From positions 131,289-195,288 of the forward strand of contig DIUY01000029.1 in the NCBI GenBank assembly GCA_002422395.1: a DNA stretch of 64,000 nucleotides, written 5' to 3'. Positions 41,628-50,448 of the stretch are shown piece by piece (the stretch's first letter is position 1; every line of letters starts with the position of its first letter). The position numbers and the translations under genes were made by a program. The notes below the pieces were generated by a model. It was not told the DNA's origin. It searched no databases and saw only the letters and a list, made by a program, of their open reading frames with translations. Origin of the DNA: Methylococcaceae bacterium UBA6146 (GTDB taxonomy: Bacteria; Pseudomonadota; Gammaproteobacteria; Methylococcales; Methylomonadaceae).

Positions 41628-43489
41628 CAAGCAGCACCCCCCTAACCGGCCTGCGCAAAAAAGCCGAAGCCCTACTTGGCCAATCCGGCGCAGGATTGGC
41701 GCTACCGCCCACCGAGCCACTAAAAATCCTGCTCTATGAATTTCAGACCCATCAAATAGAGTTGGAATTACAGAACGAAGAGCTTAAGCGCTCGCAACAT
41801 GAATTGACGCTATCACATAACCGCTACGCAAACCTTTACAATTCATCCCCGATAGCGCATGTGACATTAAATGCGTCTGGCATCATCCAAAAAGCCAACC
41901 TCGCCGCCGCAAAGTTGCTGGGGGCTAGCCTTGCCAGCTTGGTGTCGCGCAAAAAATTAGGGAAATTTATCCACCCTGCGGACCAAGACCGTTATTATTT
42001 ATTTATTAATGACCTTTTAAACAAATGCACACTGCAAACGCTCACCGTCCGGCTCAGCAGCTGCGGCAACCACAGGCAACCTTCTTTAAATTGCAAAGGC
42101 TTTATGTATTGCGGCTGTTCACTGGAGGATTGCCCGTACAATGTCAATTTTATCTATTTGGAATGCGGGGGCAGTTATGACATTGACGAAAACGGCGACC
42201 CACAAATAAACCTGTCAATGACTGACATAACCGACGCCAAAATGGCTCATGAAGCAATCGCCTGCCTCAATACAAAATTGGAGGCAAAGATTTGTCAGCA
42301 AACCCAATCGCTGCTGGAAGCGCATCATGCTTTAACAGACCGGACCGAACAGCTCAAAAGTTACGAAAAAAAGTTAAACGAGCGGGAAAAAAAACTTAAC
42401 GCCATTTTTAACGCGGCCGTGGAAGGCATCATCACTATTGATTTGTCGGGGACCATCATTTCTGTCAACAATGCCGTGGAAAAAATCTTTGGCTACCCCA
42501 AAAATGAACTGATCGGTGGCAATATTAGCCAGATCATCCCTTTATCGCAGCACGCCAACTATGCCCCTAACGACTTAAGGGCTAAAGTGTCCTGTGCCGT
42601 GGGCAATATAAAAGAAATTGATGGCTTACGGAAAGACGGCCAAACCGTGCCATTAGACCTTTCCACCGCACAATTTAATGTTGAAGGAACACCTTATTTG
42701 ACCAAAATTGTCCGCGATGTGACTGAGCGTAAACACCAGGAACAGCGTGACCAAGAACATCTCGACGAACTCGCGCATGTCACCCGCCTGGGTTTAATGG
42801 GGGAAATGGCCTCAGGCATTGCCCATGAAGTGAACCAACCCCTAACCGCCATCACCGCCTATGCCAAAGCCTGTTTGAACCTGGTTGAAAATGAAGCCGC
42901 CAATCCGGCGCAACTCAATGACATCCTGCAAAAAACCTATCAACAAGCACTTAAAGCAGGCCAGATAATCCACCGCATGCGGGAATTTGTTAAATCTAAA
43001 AAAATCCATCGTTCACTGGTTGATGTCAACCAACTGATACATGAGGCTCTAGGGTTATGTGAATCTTATCTTAAACAAAGCAATATCATTCCCGATCTGC
43101 AACTGACAGAGAACCTGCCCCCAATCTTTATTGATCATATCCAAATCGAGCAGGTCATCTTAAATTTAGCCAGAAACAGCATTGACGCGCTCAACCATTT
43201 ACCGCCGCCAACCGCACGCAACTTAAGCATCCATACCGTAATGAACAACCCTAAAGAAATCGAAATCAGGGTAAAAGACAATGGCCTGGGCATTGACCCC
43301 GAAGAACAAAAAAACATCTTGACCCCTTTTTACAGCACAAAACCGGAAGGTATGGGTATGGGCTTGTCCATATGCCGCTCGATTATTGAATCCCATGATG
43401 GCGTGTTACGCTTTAACAGCCAGCCTGGAAAAGGCACCACTTTTTATTTCACTTTACCTGCAGGAAAAGAAAATAATGGAACTAAATAG
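41624..43489 (+). CDS. PAS-PAS sensor histidine kinase with Cys-rich insert
   Basis: 621 residues, cytoplasmic by sequence. Order: N-terminal helix (LKILLYEFQTHQIELELQNE, ~30-50), PAS 1 from ~65 with Cys 135, 147, 157, 163, 165, 170 and 181 in its second half, coiled coil ~215-260, PAS 2 (FNAAVEGIITIDLSGTIISV, ~262-380), dimerisation helix with phospho-acceptor H401 (SGIAHEVNQPLTA), and HATPase with N box NLARNSIDAL, G1 DNGLGIDPE and G2 GMGMGLSICRSII. FixL/TodS-like kinases have this layout. Coupled upstream to CheB and downstream to a FixJ-type regulator (14-base overlap). Signal unknown; cysteines hint at redox or metal. Confidence 0.9.
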   Translation: MTSSTPLTGLRKKAEALLGQSGAGLALPPTEPLKILLYEFQTHQIELELQNEELKRSQHELTLSHNRYANLYNSSPIAHVTLNASGIIQKANLAAAKLLGASLASLVSRKKLGKFIHPADQDRYYLFINDLLNKCTLQTLTVRLSSCGNHRQPSLNCKGFMYCGCSLEDCPYNVNFIYLECGGSYDIDENGDPQINLSMTDITDAKMAHEAIACLNTKLEAKICQQTQSLLEAHHALTDRTEQLKSYEKKLNEREKKLNAIFNAAVEGIITIDLSGTIISVNNAVEKIFGYPKNELIGGNISQIIPLSQHANYAPNDLRAKVSCAVGNIKEIDGLRKDGQTVPLDLSTAQFNVEGTPYLTKIVRDVTERKHQEQRDQEHLDELAHVTRLGLMGEMASGIAHEVNQPLTAITAYAKACLNLVENEAANPAQLNDILQKTYQQALKAGQIIHRMREFVKSKKIHRSLVDVNQLIHEALGLCESYLKQSNIIPDLQLTENLPPIFIDHIQIEQVILNLARNSIDALNHLPPPTARNLSIHTVMNNPKEIEIRVKDNGLGIDPEEQKNILTPFYSTKPEGMGMGLSICRSIIESHDGVLRFNSQPGKGTTFYFTLPAGKENNGTK

Positions 43490-44144
43490 CCCAACACCTT
43501 TGATCTACTTGGTGGATGACGAATTTGCAGTGCGCGATTCGCTCACGCTTTTTATTGAGTCAACGGGACGGCAAATTAAAAGCTTTGATTCTGCCCAAGC
43601 TTTTTTAAACGACTATGACACCAAACAACCGGGCTGCCTGATCCTTGATGTAAAAATGCCGTCAATGACAGGGCATGAACTACAGGAAGAACTGACCGCC
43701 AGAAGCATCACCATCCCCATCATCTTCATCAGCGGCAATGCCGACATTCCCGATTCGGCCAGAGCCTTTAGGGCCGGTGCGGTGGATTTTCTCGAAAAGC
43801 CTTTTGACAATGACCTATTGCTCGCACGTGTTGATGAGGCGATAAAAAAAGACCTCGACGCCCGCTACCAACTCGCCGAAAAAAACAAGATACAGGAACG
43901 TTTTGAACGCTTGACCGAACGGGAAAAACAAGTCTTGCAGCTTATCGTCAATAGCCATTCCAACAAAGAAGCCGCAAGGATACTGGACATCAGCCACCGC
44001 ACGATAGACGCCCACCGCGCCCGCGTCATGGAAAAAATGCAAGCCGACAATATCACCAAGCTAATAGCCATGGTAATGAGCCATAATTTGGTGGAATCTA
44101 AACCCTTGGATGCCCCTTTTATAGACAAGTTGTCCACGGAATAG
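43476..44144 (+). CDS. FixJ/TodT-type response regulator (receiver + LuxR HTH)
   Basis: 222 residues from ATG 43476 (MELNSPTPLIYLVDDEFAVR), ribosome site AGGAAAAG ahead. Receiver domain with D14/D15, phospho-acceptor D58 (CLILDVKMP) and K of LEKPF; output domain LTEREKQVLQLIVNSHSNKE followed by AARILDISHRTIDAHRARVM, the LuxR-type helix-turn-helix. Partner of the histidine kinase it overlaps. The frame back to 43386 lies inside the kinase gene and is not used. nifJ follows after 131 bases and is a candidate target (inference). Confidence 0.93.
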   Translation: MELNSPTPLIYLVDDEFAVRDSLTLFIESTGRQIKSFDSAQAFLNDYDTKQPGCLILDVKMPSMTGHELQEELTARSITIPIIFISGNADIPDSARAFRAGAVDFLEKPFDNDLLLARVDEAIKKDLDARYQLAEKNKIQERFERLTEREKQVLQLIVNSHSNKEAARILDISHRTIDAHRARVMEKMQADNITKLIAMVMSHNLVESKPLDAPFIDKLSTE

Positions 44145-44275
44145 ATAGTGTTCTAAGGTTGCGCACCCTATTTATGCCCCAGAGGATGCAAACTACAAAC
44201 CACATGATTAACGGCGTGGTCTAATGCCGCACCAACCAACCCCATTTCTTTTCTGTTCATCTCAAGGCTTGTTTT

Positions 44276-47200
44276 ATGAAAAATCAAAAAACACTTACCA
44301 TCGATGGAAACCAAGCGGCGGCTACCATAGCGCATAAGCTTAATGAAGTGATCGCCATTTATCCCATCACCCCAGCATCGCCGATGGGTGAATGGTCGGA
44401 TGAATGGTCGGCACGCGGCCAGCTCAACTTGTGGGGAACGGTCCCGCATGTCATCGAGATGCAGAGCGAGGCGGGCGCGGCGGGCGCGATACACGGCGCG
44501 TTACAGGCCGGTGCGCTGGCGACGACGTTCACGGCTTCGCAAGGCTTGCTGCTGATGATCCCGAATATGTACAAAATCGCCGGTGAACTGACCTCTACGG
44601 TGTTCCATATCGCCGCCCGTTCGCTGGCTTGCCAAGGCTTATCCATTTTTGGCGACCACAGCGACGTCATGTCCGTGCGCATGACCGGCTTCGCCATGCT
44701 GTGCTCCAATTCGCCACAAGAAGTCATGGATTTTGCGCTGATTTCACATGCGGTGGCGTTGGAAGGGCGCGTACCGGTGCTGCATTTTTTTGACGGTTTC
44801 CGCACCTCGCATGAAGTAGCAAAAATCTATACGCTAGACGATGATGTGTTACGCGCAATGATTGATGATGAATGGGTCACGGCGCATCGGGGCCGGGGCA
44901 TGACGCCCGATAATCCCGTGTTGCGCGGCACCGCACAAAACCCCGACGTGTATTTTCAAGGCCGCGAATCGGTCAACCGCTATTATCAAGCTCTGCCTGC
45001 CATTGTACAAAACGCGATGGCGCGTTTTGCAACGCTGACAGGCCGGTCTTATCACCTGTTTGATTACCTAGGTTCCGAGCACGCCGAACGCGTCATTGTG
45101 TTAATGGGGTCGGGCGCGGAAGCGGCGGAAGAAACTCTGGACACCCTAAACCGCCAAGGTGAAAACGTAGGCTTGCTGAAAGTGCGTTTATACCGCCCAT
45201 TTGATGCCGACAGCCTGATCGCCGCCCTGCCCGCGACCTGCCGAAAAATTGCCGTGCTCGACCGCACCAAAGAGCCCGGCTCAGATGGCGAACCGTTATA
45301 TAAAGACGTGCTGACAGCGATTGCACAGAACCACAGCAAATTTTCGGGATTGCCCAAAATTGTCGGCGGGCGTTATGGCTTGTCATCCAAAGAATTTACG
45401 CCGGCGATGATTAAGGCGGTTTATGACGAGCTGGCAAAAGAGCAACCCAAAAATAATTTCACGATTGGCATCCACGATGATGTCACGCACACTAGCCTAG
45501 CCTGGGACACCGGGTTTCGCACCGATGCAAACGCCGACACGTTTAAGGCCCTATTTTACGGCCTAGGCAGTGATGGCACGGTCAGCGCCAATAAAAACAC
45601 GATTAAAATCATCGGTGAAGCCACTGATTTGTATGCACAAGGCTATTTTGTCTACGACTCTAAAAAATCCGGCGCGATTACCGTATCGCATCTGCGTTTT
45701 GGCGCCAAGCCCATCCATTCGACCTATCTGATCAGCGATAACGACGCGCTGTTTATCGGCTGTCATCAGAGCGTTTTTCTGGAACGTTATGACCTGCTGG
45801 CCAACGCCGCCGACAACGCCGTGTTTTTGCTGAATTCACCTACGCCTGCGGAGCAAGTCTGGGAGTCGTTGCCGATAAAAATGCAACAGCAAATGCTGGC
45901 TAAAAACATCCGTTTTTATGTCATCGACGGCTATGCCGTCGCCGAAAAAAGCGGCATGGGCAAGCATATCAACACCATCATGCAGACCTGTTTTTTTGCG
46001 ATTTCCGGCGTGTTGCCGCAAGAGCAAGCCATCACGGCGATTAAACACGCCGTCGAAAAAACCTACAGCAAAAAAGGCCAGCGCATTGTCGAGTTGAATT
46101 TTAAAGCGATTGATGAAACGCTGGCGAATTTACAAGCCGTAGAGTACGCACCGCGTACCGATACTATCGGCAATCTGGCCATTCCATCGCGCATCCCCGA
46201 TTCCGCCCCTGATTTTGTCAAGCGCGTGACCGGCGAGATTATCGCCGGACGTGGCGACCTGCTGCCGGTCAGCGCCATGCCGGTCGACGGCACTTTCCCG
46301 GTCGGCACGGCGGCTTATGAAAAACGTAATCTGGCACTGGAAATTCCGGTTTGGGAAACCGACTTGTGCACCCAATGCGGCAAATGCGTCATGGTCTGCC
46401 CGCATGGGGTGATACGCAGCAAAATTTACGCGGACGGACTGTTAAGCGACGCGCCAGAAACGTTTAAACACGCGCCCATGTTGGGCAAGGATTTTCCGGA
46501 AGGTTTGTCCATGAGCTATCAAGTGTCGCCGGAAGACTGCACGGGTTGCACGCTGTGCGTTGACATTTGCCCCATCCGTGACAAATCCAACGCCAGCCGC
46601 AAGGCTTTGAACATGCACCCGCAACCGCCGTTGCGCGAGGCTGAGCGCGACAATTGGGAGTTCTTTTTAGCCCTGCCTGAATATGACCGCCGCTTGCTGA
46701 AAACCAACACCATTAAAGGCTCAATGGTGATGCAACCACTGTTTGAATTTTCCGGCGCGTGTGTCGGTTGCGGCGAAACACCGTATCTAAAACTGGCCTC
46801 GCAGTTGTTTGGCGACCGCATGGTGATCGCCAACGCAACGGGCTGCTCATCCATTTATGGCGGCAATCTGCCGACCACGCCGTGGACGAAGAATGCCGAA
46901 GGGCGAGGGCCTGCATGGAACAATTCATTGTTTGAAGACAACGCCGAATTTGGCTTAGGGATGCGGGTCGCGTTGGATCAACAAGCCTGCTATGCGGCTG
47001 AGCTGTTAGCGTCATTAAGGGACGAAGGTTGCACCCTATCGGGCACAAAGGGTGACAATTTGGTGGAGGCCATTTTAAACGCCGACCAATCCGATGAAGC
47101 GGGCATTTATGAACAACGTGAACGCGTGGCTGAGCTTAAACAACAACTCAGTAAACTGGACAACCCCACCGCAAAAACATTAATCGAACTGGCCGATAGC

Positions 47201-47929
47201 CTGTGCAAAAAAAGCGTCTGGATTATCGGCGGCGACGGCTGGGCGTATGACATTGGTTTCGGCGGTGTCGATCATGTCCTGGCAAGCGGGCGTAATGTCA
47301 ACATTCTGGTGCTGGACACTGAAGTTTATTCCAACACCGGCGGACAAACGTCAAAATCAACCCCGCTGGGCGCCGTCGCCAAATTCTCGGCAAGCGGCAA
47401 GGCCACCGCCAAAAAAGATTTGGCCTTATTGGCGATGGATTACAGCAATGTTTATGTCGCCCATGTCGCTTATGCCGGCAAGGACACCCAGACACTCAAC
47501 GCATTTTTGGAAGCCGAAGCGCATGACGGCCCGTCCATCATCATTGCTTACGCACCCTGTATCGCGCACGGCGTCGATTTGTCCAACAACCACCGCCAAC
47601 AAAATTTGGCGGTAAAAAGCGGGCATTGGCCATTGTTCCGCTTTGACCCTAGCAAAGCCAAACAAGGCAAAAATCCCATGCACTTGGATTCGGCTGAACC
47701 GTCCATCCCGTACCGCGATTTTGTCATGACCGAAACCCGGTTCAGTATGTTATGGCAAAGCCACCCAGATGCCGCCGAGTCTTTTCTAAAGCAGGCGCAA
47801 CAGGATGTAAAAAACCGCTATCACTATTACAAACAACTGTCAGAACTGGAGTGGAATGAAAACACCAGTGTCTCGGCAGTCAAAGCCCAGCTAAAAACCG
47901 ATACCACTAAAGAGGTGAACCATGGTTGA
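44276..47929 (+). CDS. nifJ: Pyruvate:flavodoxin/ferredoxin oxidoreductase NifJ
   Basis: 1217 residues, single-chain PFOR. Oxidises pyruvate + CoA to acetyl-CoA + CO2 and reduces flavodoxin or ferredoxin. Seen: N-terminal TPP/pyruvate domain (IDGNQAAATIAHKLNEVIAI; TITPASPMGE-like YPITPASPMGEW), gamma domain, two 4Fe-4S motifs LCTQCGKCVMVCP and DCTGCTLCVDICP, then the C-terminal TPP domain CVGCGETPYLKLASQLFGDR with NATGCSSIYGGN and a late GGDGWAYDIGFGG. In nitrogen fixers it supplies electrons to nitrogenase; in an aerobe it suggests hypoxic or fermentative use. The stop overlaps the next gene by eight bases. Confidence 0.96.
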   Translation: MKNQKTLTIDGNQAAATIAHKLNEVIAIYPITPASPMGEWSDEWSARGQLNLWGTVPHVIEMQSEAGAAGAIHGALQAGALATTFTASQGLLLMIPNMYKIAGELTSTVFHIAARSLACQGLSIFGDHSDVMSVRMTGFAMLCSNSPQEVMDFALISHAVALEGRVPVLHFFDGFRTSHEVAKIYTLDDDVLRAMIDDEWVTAHRGRGMTPDNPVLRGTAQNPDVYFQGRESVNRYYQALPAIVQNAMARFATLTGRSYHLFDYLGSEHAERVIVLMGSGAEAAEETLDTLNRQGENVGLLKVRLYRPFDADSLIAALPATCRKIAVLDRTKEPGSDGEPLYKDVLTAIAQNHSKFSGLPKIVGGRYGLSSKEFTPAMIKAVYDELAKEQPKNNFTIGIHDDVTHTSLAWDTGFRTDANADTFKALFYGLGSDGTVSANKNTIKIIGEATDLYAQGYFVYDSKKSGAITVSHLRFGAKPIHSTYLISDNDALFIGCHQSVFLERYDLLANAADNAVFLLNSPTPAEQVWESLPIKMQQQMLAKNIRFYVIDGYAVAEKSGMGKHINTIMQTCFFAISGVLPQEQAITAIKHAVEKTYSKKGQRIVELNFKAIDETLANLQAVEYAPRTDTIGNLAIPSRIPDSAPDFVKRVTGEIIAGRGDLLPVSAMPVDGTFPVGTAAYEKRNLALEIPVWETDLCTQCGKCVMVCPHGVIRSKIYADGLLSDAPETFKHAPMLGKDFPEGLSMSYQVSPEDCTGCTLCVDICPIRDKSNASRKALNMHPQPPLREAERDNWEFFLALPEYDRRLLKTNTIKGSMVMQPLFEFSGACVGCGETPYLKLASQLFGDRMVIANATGCSSIYGGNLPTTPWTKNAEGRGPAWNNSLFEDNAEFGLGMRVALDQQACYAAELLASLRDEGCTLSGTKGDNLVEAILNADQSDEAGIYEQRERVAELKQQLSKLDNPTAKTLIELADSLCKKSVWIIGGDGWAYDIGFGGVDHVLASGRNVNILVLDTEVYSNTGGQTSKSTPLGAVAKFSASGKATAKKDLALLAMDYSNVYVAHVAYAGKDTQTLNAFLEAEAHDGPSIIIAYAPCIAHGVDLSNNHRQQNLAVKSGHWPLFRFDPSKAKQGKNPMHLDSAEPSIPYRDFVMTETRFSMLWQSHPDAAESFLKQAQQDVKNRYHYYKQLSELEWNENTSVSAVKAQLKTDTTKEVNHG

Positions 47930-48935
47930 TTTAACAACACATTATTTAGGCCTAAAGCTGGCAAATCCTTTAGTGCCCTCCGCATCGCCGCTCAGCAAAA
48001 GCCTGGACACGGCGCGTAAACTGGAAGATGCCGGCGCATCGGCGTTAGTGATGGCGTCATTGTTTGAGGAAAAAATTGAATCCGAAGCGCAACAATTGGA
48101 ACGGTTTTTTTATCAACAAGCAATAGGTCATGGTGAAGCCGATTCCTTTCATCCAGTGCCTGATAAGGTACTGACCTATCAGGAACAATATCTGGAACAT
48201 TTGCAAGAACTGAAATCAGTGCTGGCAATTCCCGTTATCGCCAGTTTAAACGGCACGTCGTTGAGCGGCTGGCTAGATTACGGCGTGGCGCTACAACAAG
48301 CGGGCGCTGACGCATTGGAGCTGAACATTTACCAATTAGCCGCCAACGGTCATGACAGCAGCGAAACCGTCGAAAACCACTACCTGGAAATCGTGCGGGA
48401 ATTGAAAACGCGGCTGAGCATTCCGCTCACCCTGAAATTATCGTCACAATTCAGCTCGCCAATCCATTTTGCCAAACGTCTGGAAACAGCGGGCGCTGAC
48501 GGGATTGTCTTGTTTAACCGCTTTTATCAACCGGATATTGATCTGGAAACCTTGCAAGTCGTGCCTAAGCTGGAGTTATCAACGTCTTCTGAAGCCCTTT
48601 TGCGCATCCGTTGGACTGCGTTGCTGTATGGCCGCGTCAAGCTGTCGCTGGCGGTCACCGGTGGCTTCCATCAGGTGCCGGACGTGCTAAAAGCCTTGTT
48701 GGCAGGCGCTGATGTGGTTCACCTTTGCAGTGTTTTGCTGGAGCACGGCAGCGCGTATCTGGGCACTCTTTTGGACGGGCTTGAAAATTGGTTGGACGAG
48801 CATGAATACAGCTCAATCGAACAGCTAAAAGGCAGCGTCAGCCAACAACACGCCATCGACCCCAGCGCTTATGAACGCGCCAATTACGTGCAGGTGCTGG
48901 ACAATTATTCACATCCTGCCGGGGTGTTGAGGTAA
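47922..48935 (+). CDS. Dihydroorotate dehydrogenase-like flavoprotein
   Basis: 337 residues, FMN TIM-barrel of the DHOD/PreA superfamily: TTHYLGLKLANPLVPSASPL, IPVIASLNGTSLSGWLDYGV, ADALELNIYQLA, PLTLKLSSQFSS, ADGIVLFNRFYQPDID and RVKLSLAVTGGFHQVPDVLK. The usual catalytic NCSCPN segment of true class 1 DHOD is replaced (LNIYQLAAN), so orotate synthesis is unlikely. Such genes are frequent partners of nifJ; the eight-base overlap supports joint translation. It may pass electrons to or from NifJ or an unknown substrate (inference). Confidence 0.88.
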   Translation: MVDLTTHYLGLKLANPLVPSASPLSKSLDTARKLEDAGASALVMASLFEEKIESEAQQLERFFYQQAIGHGEADSFHPVPDKVLTYQEQYLEHLQELKSVLAIPVIASLNGTSLSGWLDYGVALQQAGADALELNIYQLAANGHDSSETVENHYLEIVRELKTRLSIPLTLKLSSQFSSPIHFAKRLETAGADGIVLFNRFYQPDIDLETLQVVPKLELSTSSEALLRIRWTALLYGRVKLSLAVTGGFHQVPDVLKALLAGADVVHLCSVLLEHGSAYLGTLLDGLENWLDEHEYSSIEQLKGSVSQQHAIDPSAYERANYVQVLDNYSHPAGVLR

Positions 48936-49037
48936 CGCAGCAAAGCCGGTTAAAAATAAACGGGAAGTGATTCAGAAGGATTCCGTCAAAAACAACTATC
49001 CTGAACGCGGGCGGGCAAACTGTCCATATCAATTCTT

Positions 49038-49144
49038 GGTGGTGGGTTAAATCTGTAGCTGCACGTTGATAAGCGGGAGTGCAAACCTGGGTTTGCCTTA
49101 GTACAAGCCCAGGCTTGTACCCCAACCACATTTAACCCACCACC
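49038..49144. repeat. Family 1 miniature repeat, copy E (reversed)
   Basis: GGTGGTGGGTTAAAT to ATTTAACCCACCACC; internal palindromes are GCAAACCTGGGTTTGC and TACAAGCCCAGGCTTGTA, in reversed order relative to copies A-D. The central bases differ from other copies while the stems are kept. Confidence 0.9.
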
Positions 49145-49462
49145 CAATTCTTCCGGTCATCGTAGAAGAGGTCTAGGTGACAATTTACCGACAATCACTG
49201 GCTGTCTGTTATGTTTCAATAACGTTTCAAATAAAACAGGGACGTTGCAATGTTTCATAGTGAAACAAAGTGTCCGAACCCGTTCAAACCTTTTAAGCTG
49301 AAGCGACATCCCCCCTTTTCGCCTGCCACCATTTTTTAGTGAAGCTTGAATGGCCTAAACGGACAATAAAAAAAATGGCTCGATATTTGCCTTTTATTTC
49401 AAACGCCACTTACAGGCATATTAGGCTTTCCTTTAACGCTTATATCCAAAACCGATACCACT
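49145..49462. other. 318-base intergenic region before psiE
   Basis: No gene seen. Contains GTTTCA repeats: two direct copies at about 49213-49230 and an inverted pair GTTTCA (49252-49257) TAG TGAAAC (49261-49266). These may be regulatory sites for psiE. Confidence 0.4.
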
Positions 49463-49894
49463 ATGAAACCGCAACAACTAAGCGAGCTTCGCGAAACCCA
49501 TAAAGCCTGGATTGACCAGCTGGGCAATTTATTGATCGAAGTGTTTCATTATCTGGCGCTTTTTGTGATTGGCGCCAGCATTGTCTGGTCAGCAGTCAGC
49601 GCGTTTGCCGGCATGATAACCAACGGGCACGCCACAATAGGCGACATTTTGTTGTTATTCATTTATCTGGAACTAGGCGCTATGGTGGGCATCTATTTTC
49701 AAACTAATGCCATGCCCGTGCGTTGCCTGATTTTTATCGCCATAACTGCGCTATCCCGGTTGTTGATTGCCGACATCCAAGCTCATCACCAGGCGGGCAT
49801 GGGCATTTTGTTGATTTCCGGCTCAATTTTATTGTTGGGCTTAGCAACATTAGTCATAGGAAAACCTAAAAACACGTCATCAGAATCTGTTTAA
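49463..49894 (+). CDS. PsiE-family membrane protein
   Basis: 143 residues with four hydrophobic helices: FHYLALFVIGASIVWSAVSA, IGDILLLFIYLELGAMVGIY, CLIFIAITALSRLLIADIQ and the last GMGILLISGSILLLGLATLV. The FIYLELGAMVGIYF segment and overall layout match the phosphate-starvation-inducible PsiE family, whose function is unknown. Single gene between the nifJ pair and the cytochrome bd genes; GTTTCA-type repeats lie upstream. Confidence 0.85.
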   Translation: MKPQQLSELRETHKAWIDQLGNLLIEVFHYLALFVIGASIVWSAVSAFAGMITNGHATIGDILLLFIYLELGAMVGIYFQTNAMPVRCLIFIAITALSRLLIADIQAHHQAGMGILLISGSILLLGLATLVIGKPKNTSSESV

Positions 49895-49944
49895 GTGCCA
49901 TTTTAACTACGGATAAGGCAATGGCCAGCCCTACGATGATTATG

Positions 49945-50014
49945 TTTAAATGACAACAGCGTCAAAAAACATGTTTTTTGATTCCAAAATATCATTACTA
50001 TTTTTACCACTACC
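49945..50014. repeat. Family 2 miniature repeat, copy 4 (left end lost)
   Basis: GTTTAAATGACAACAGCG, the palindrome CAAAAAACATGTTTTTTG, and the right end ATCATTACTATTTTTACCAC TACC. The GGTAGTGG left tip is missing. Confidence 0.85.
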
Positions 50015-50024
50015 AAAGAATTTA

Positions 50025-50186
50025 CCTGATTAGCAAGATGCTTCAGCTACGCTGTCATATCGGCAGGGATTGTCGATATCCAGTTCACAGGGAGGTGATT
50101 TTGCATTGCCGTCCGTGGCTTCTGGATTCCGGCAATCCCTGCCGGAATGACGTTTCTGGGTTAGCTGAAACATCTTGCTAATCAGG
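50025..50186. mobile_element. MITE-like element with 25-base terminal inverted repeats
   Basis: The left end (CCTGATTAGCAAGATGCTTC AGCTA, 50025-50049) and right end (50162-50186) match as inverted repeats at 24 of 25 bases. The 162-base interior has no ORF but another inverted pair (GGCAGGGATTG / CAATCCCTGCC). An isolated end occurs at 40333. It lies immediately upstream of the cytochrome bd operon and ends with AGG AG overlapping the leader of cydP. Confidence 0.8.
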
Positions 50187-50229
50187 AGAATTTATGACCG
50201 GCCACTTATTTGCTTGGAGAGCCATTATT

Positions 50230-50448
50230 ATGCTGAACAGTTCCATCACCAAACCTGGCTTGTTACGCTGGGAAATAGGCATCGCCCTGCTCATCAAGAT
50301 TGTCTTGCTGGTTGGGCTTTGGTTCTTAATTTTTCGCTGGCAAGACAAGCCGTCCACCAAGCCCGATATTGCCGCCCATTTTGCCTTGCCTGCCGTGCAA
50401 GCCGATTATTCTTCCCAACCTCAAAAGGAGCCCCACCATGTTCGGTGA
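50230..50448 (+). CDS. cydP: Cytochrome bd small subunit CydP-like
   Basis: 72 residues from ATG 50230 (MLNSSITKPGLLRWEIGIAL); an upstream in-frame ATG at 50194 would add 12. One membrane helix IGIALLIKIVLLVGLWFLIF preceded by a short arginine-bearing N-terminus and followed by a polar tail, the CydP pattern, found upstream of cydA in several proteobacteria. Overlaps cydA by 11 bases. CydP is thought to be an extra small subunit or assembly factor of bd oxidase. Confidence 0.7.
   Translation: MLNSSITKPGLLRWEIGIALLIKIVLLVGLWFLIFRWQDKPSTKPDIAAHFALPAVQADYSSQPQKEPHHVR

Noticed and set aside
47922..48935. True dihydroorotate dehydrogenase (PyrD)
   Set aside because: The catalytic Cys/Ser segment of PyrD is not present and the gene is coupled to nifJ, not pyrimidine genes.
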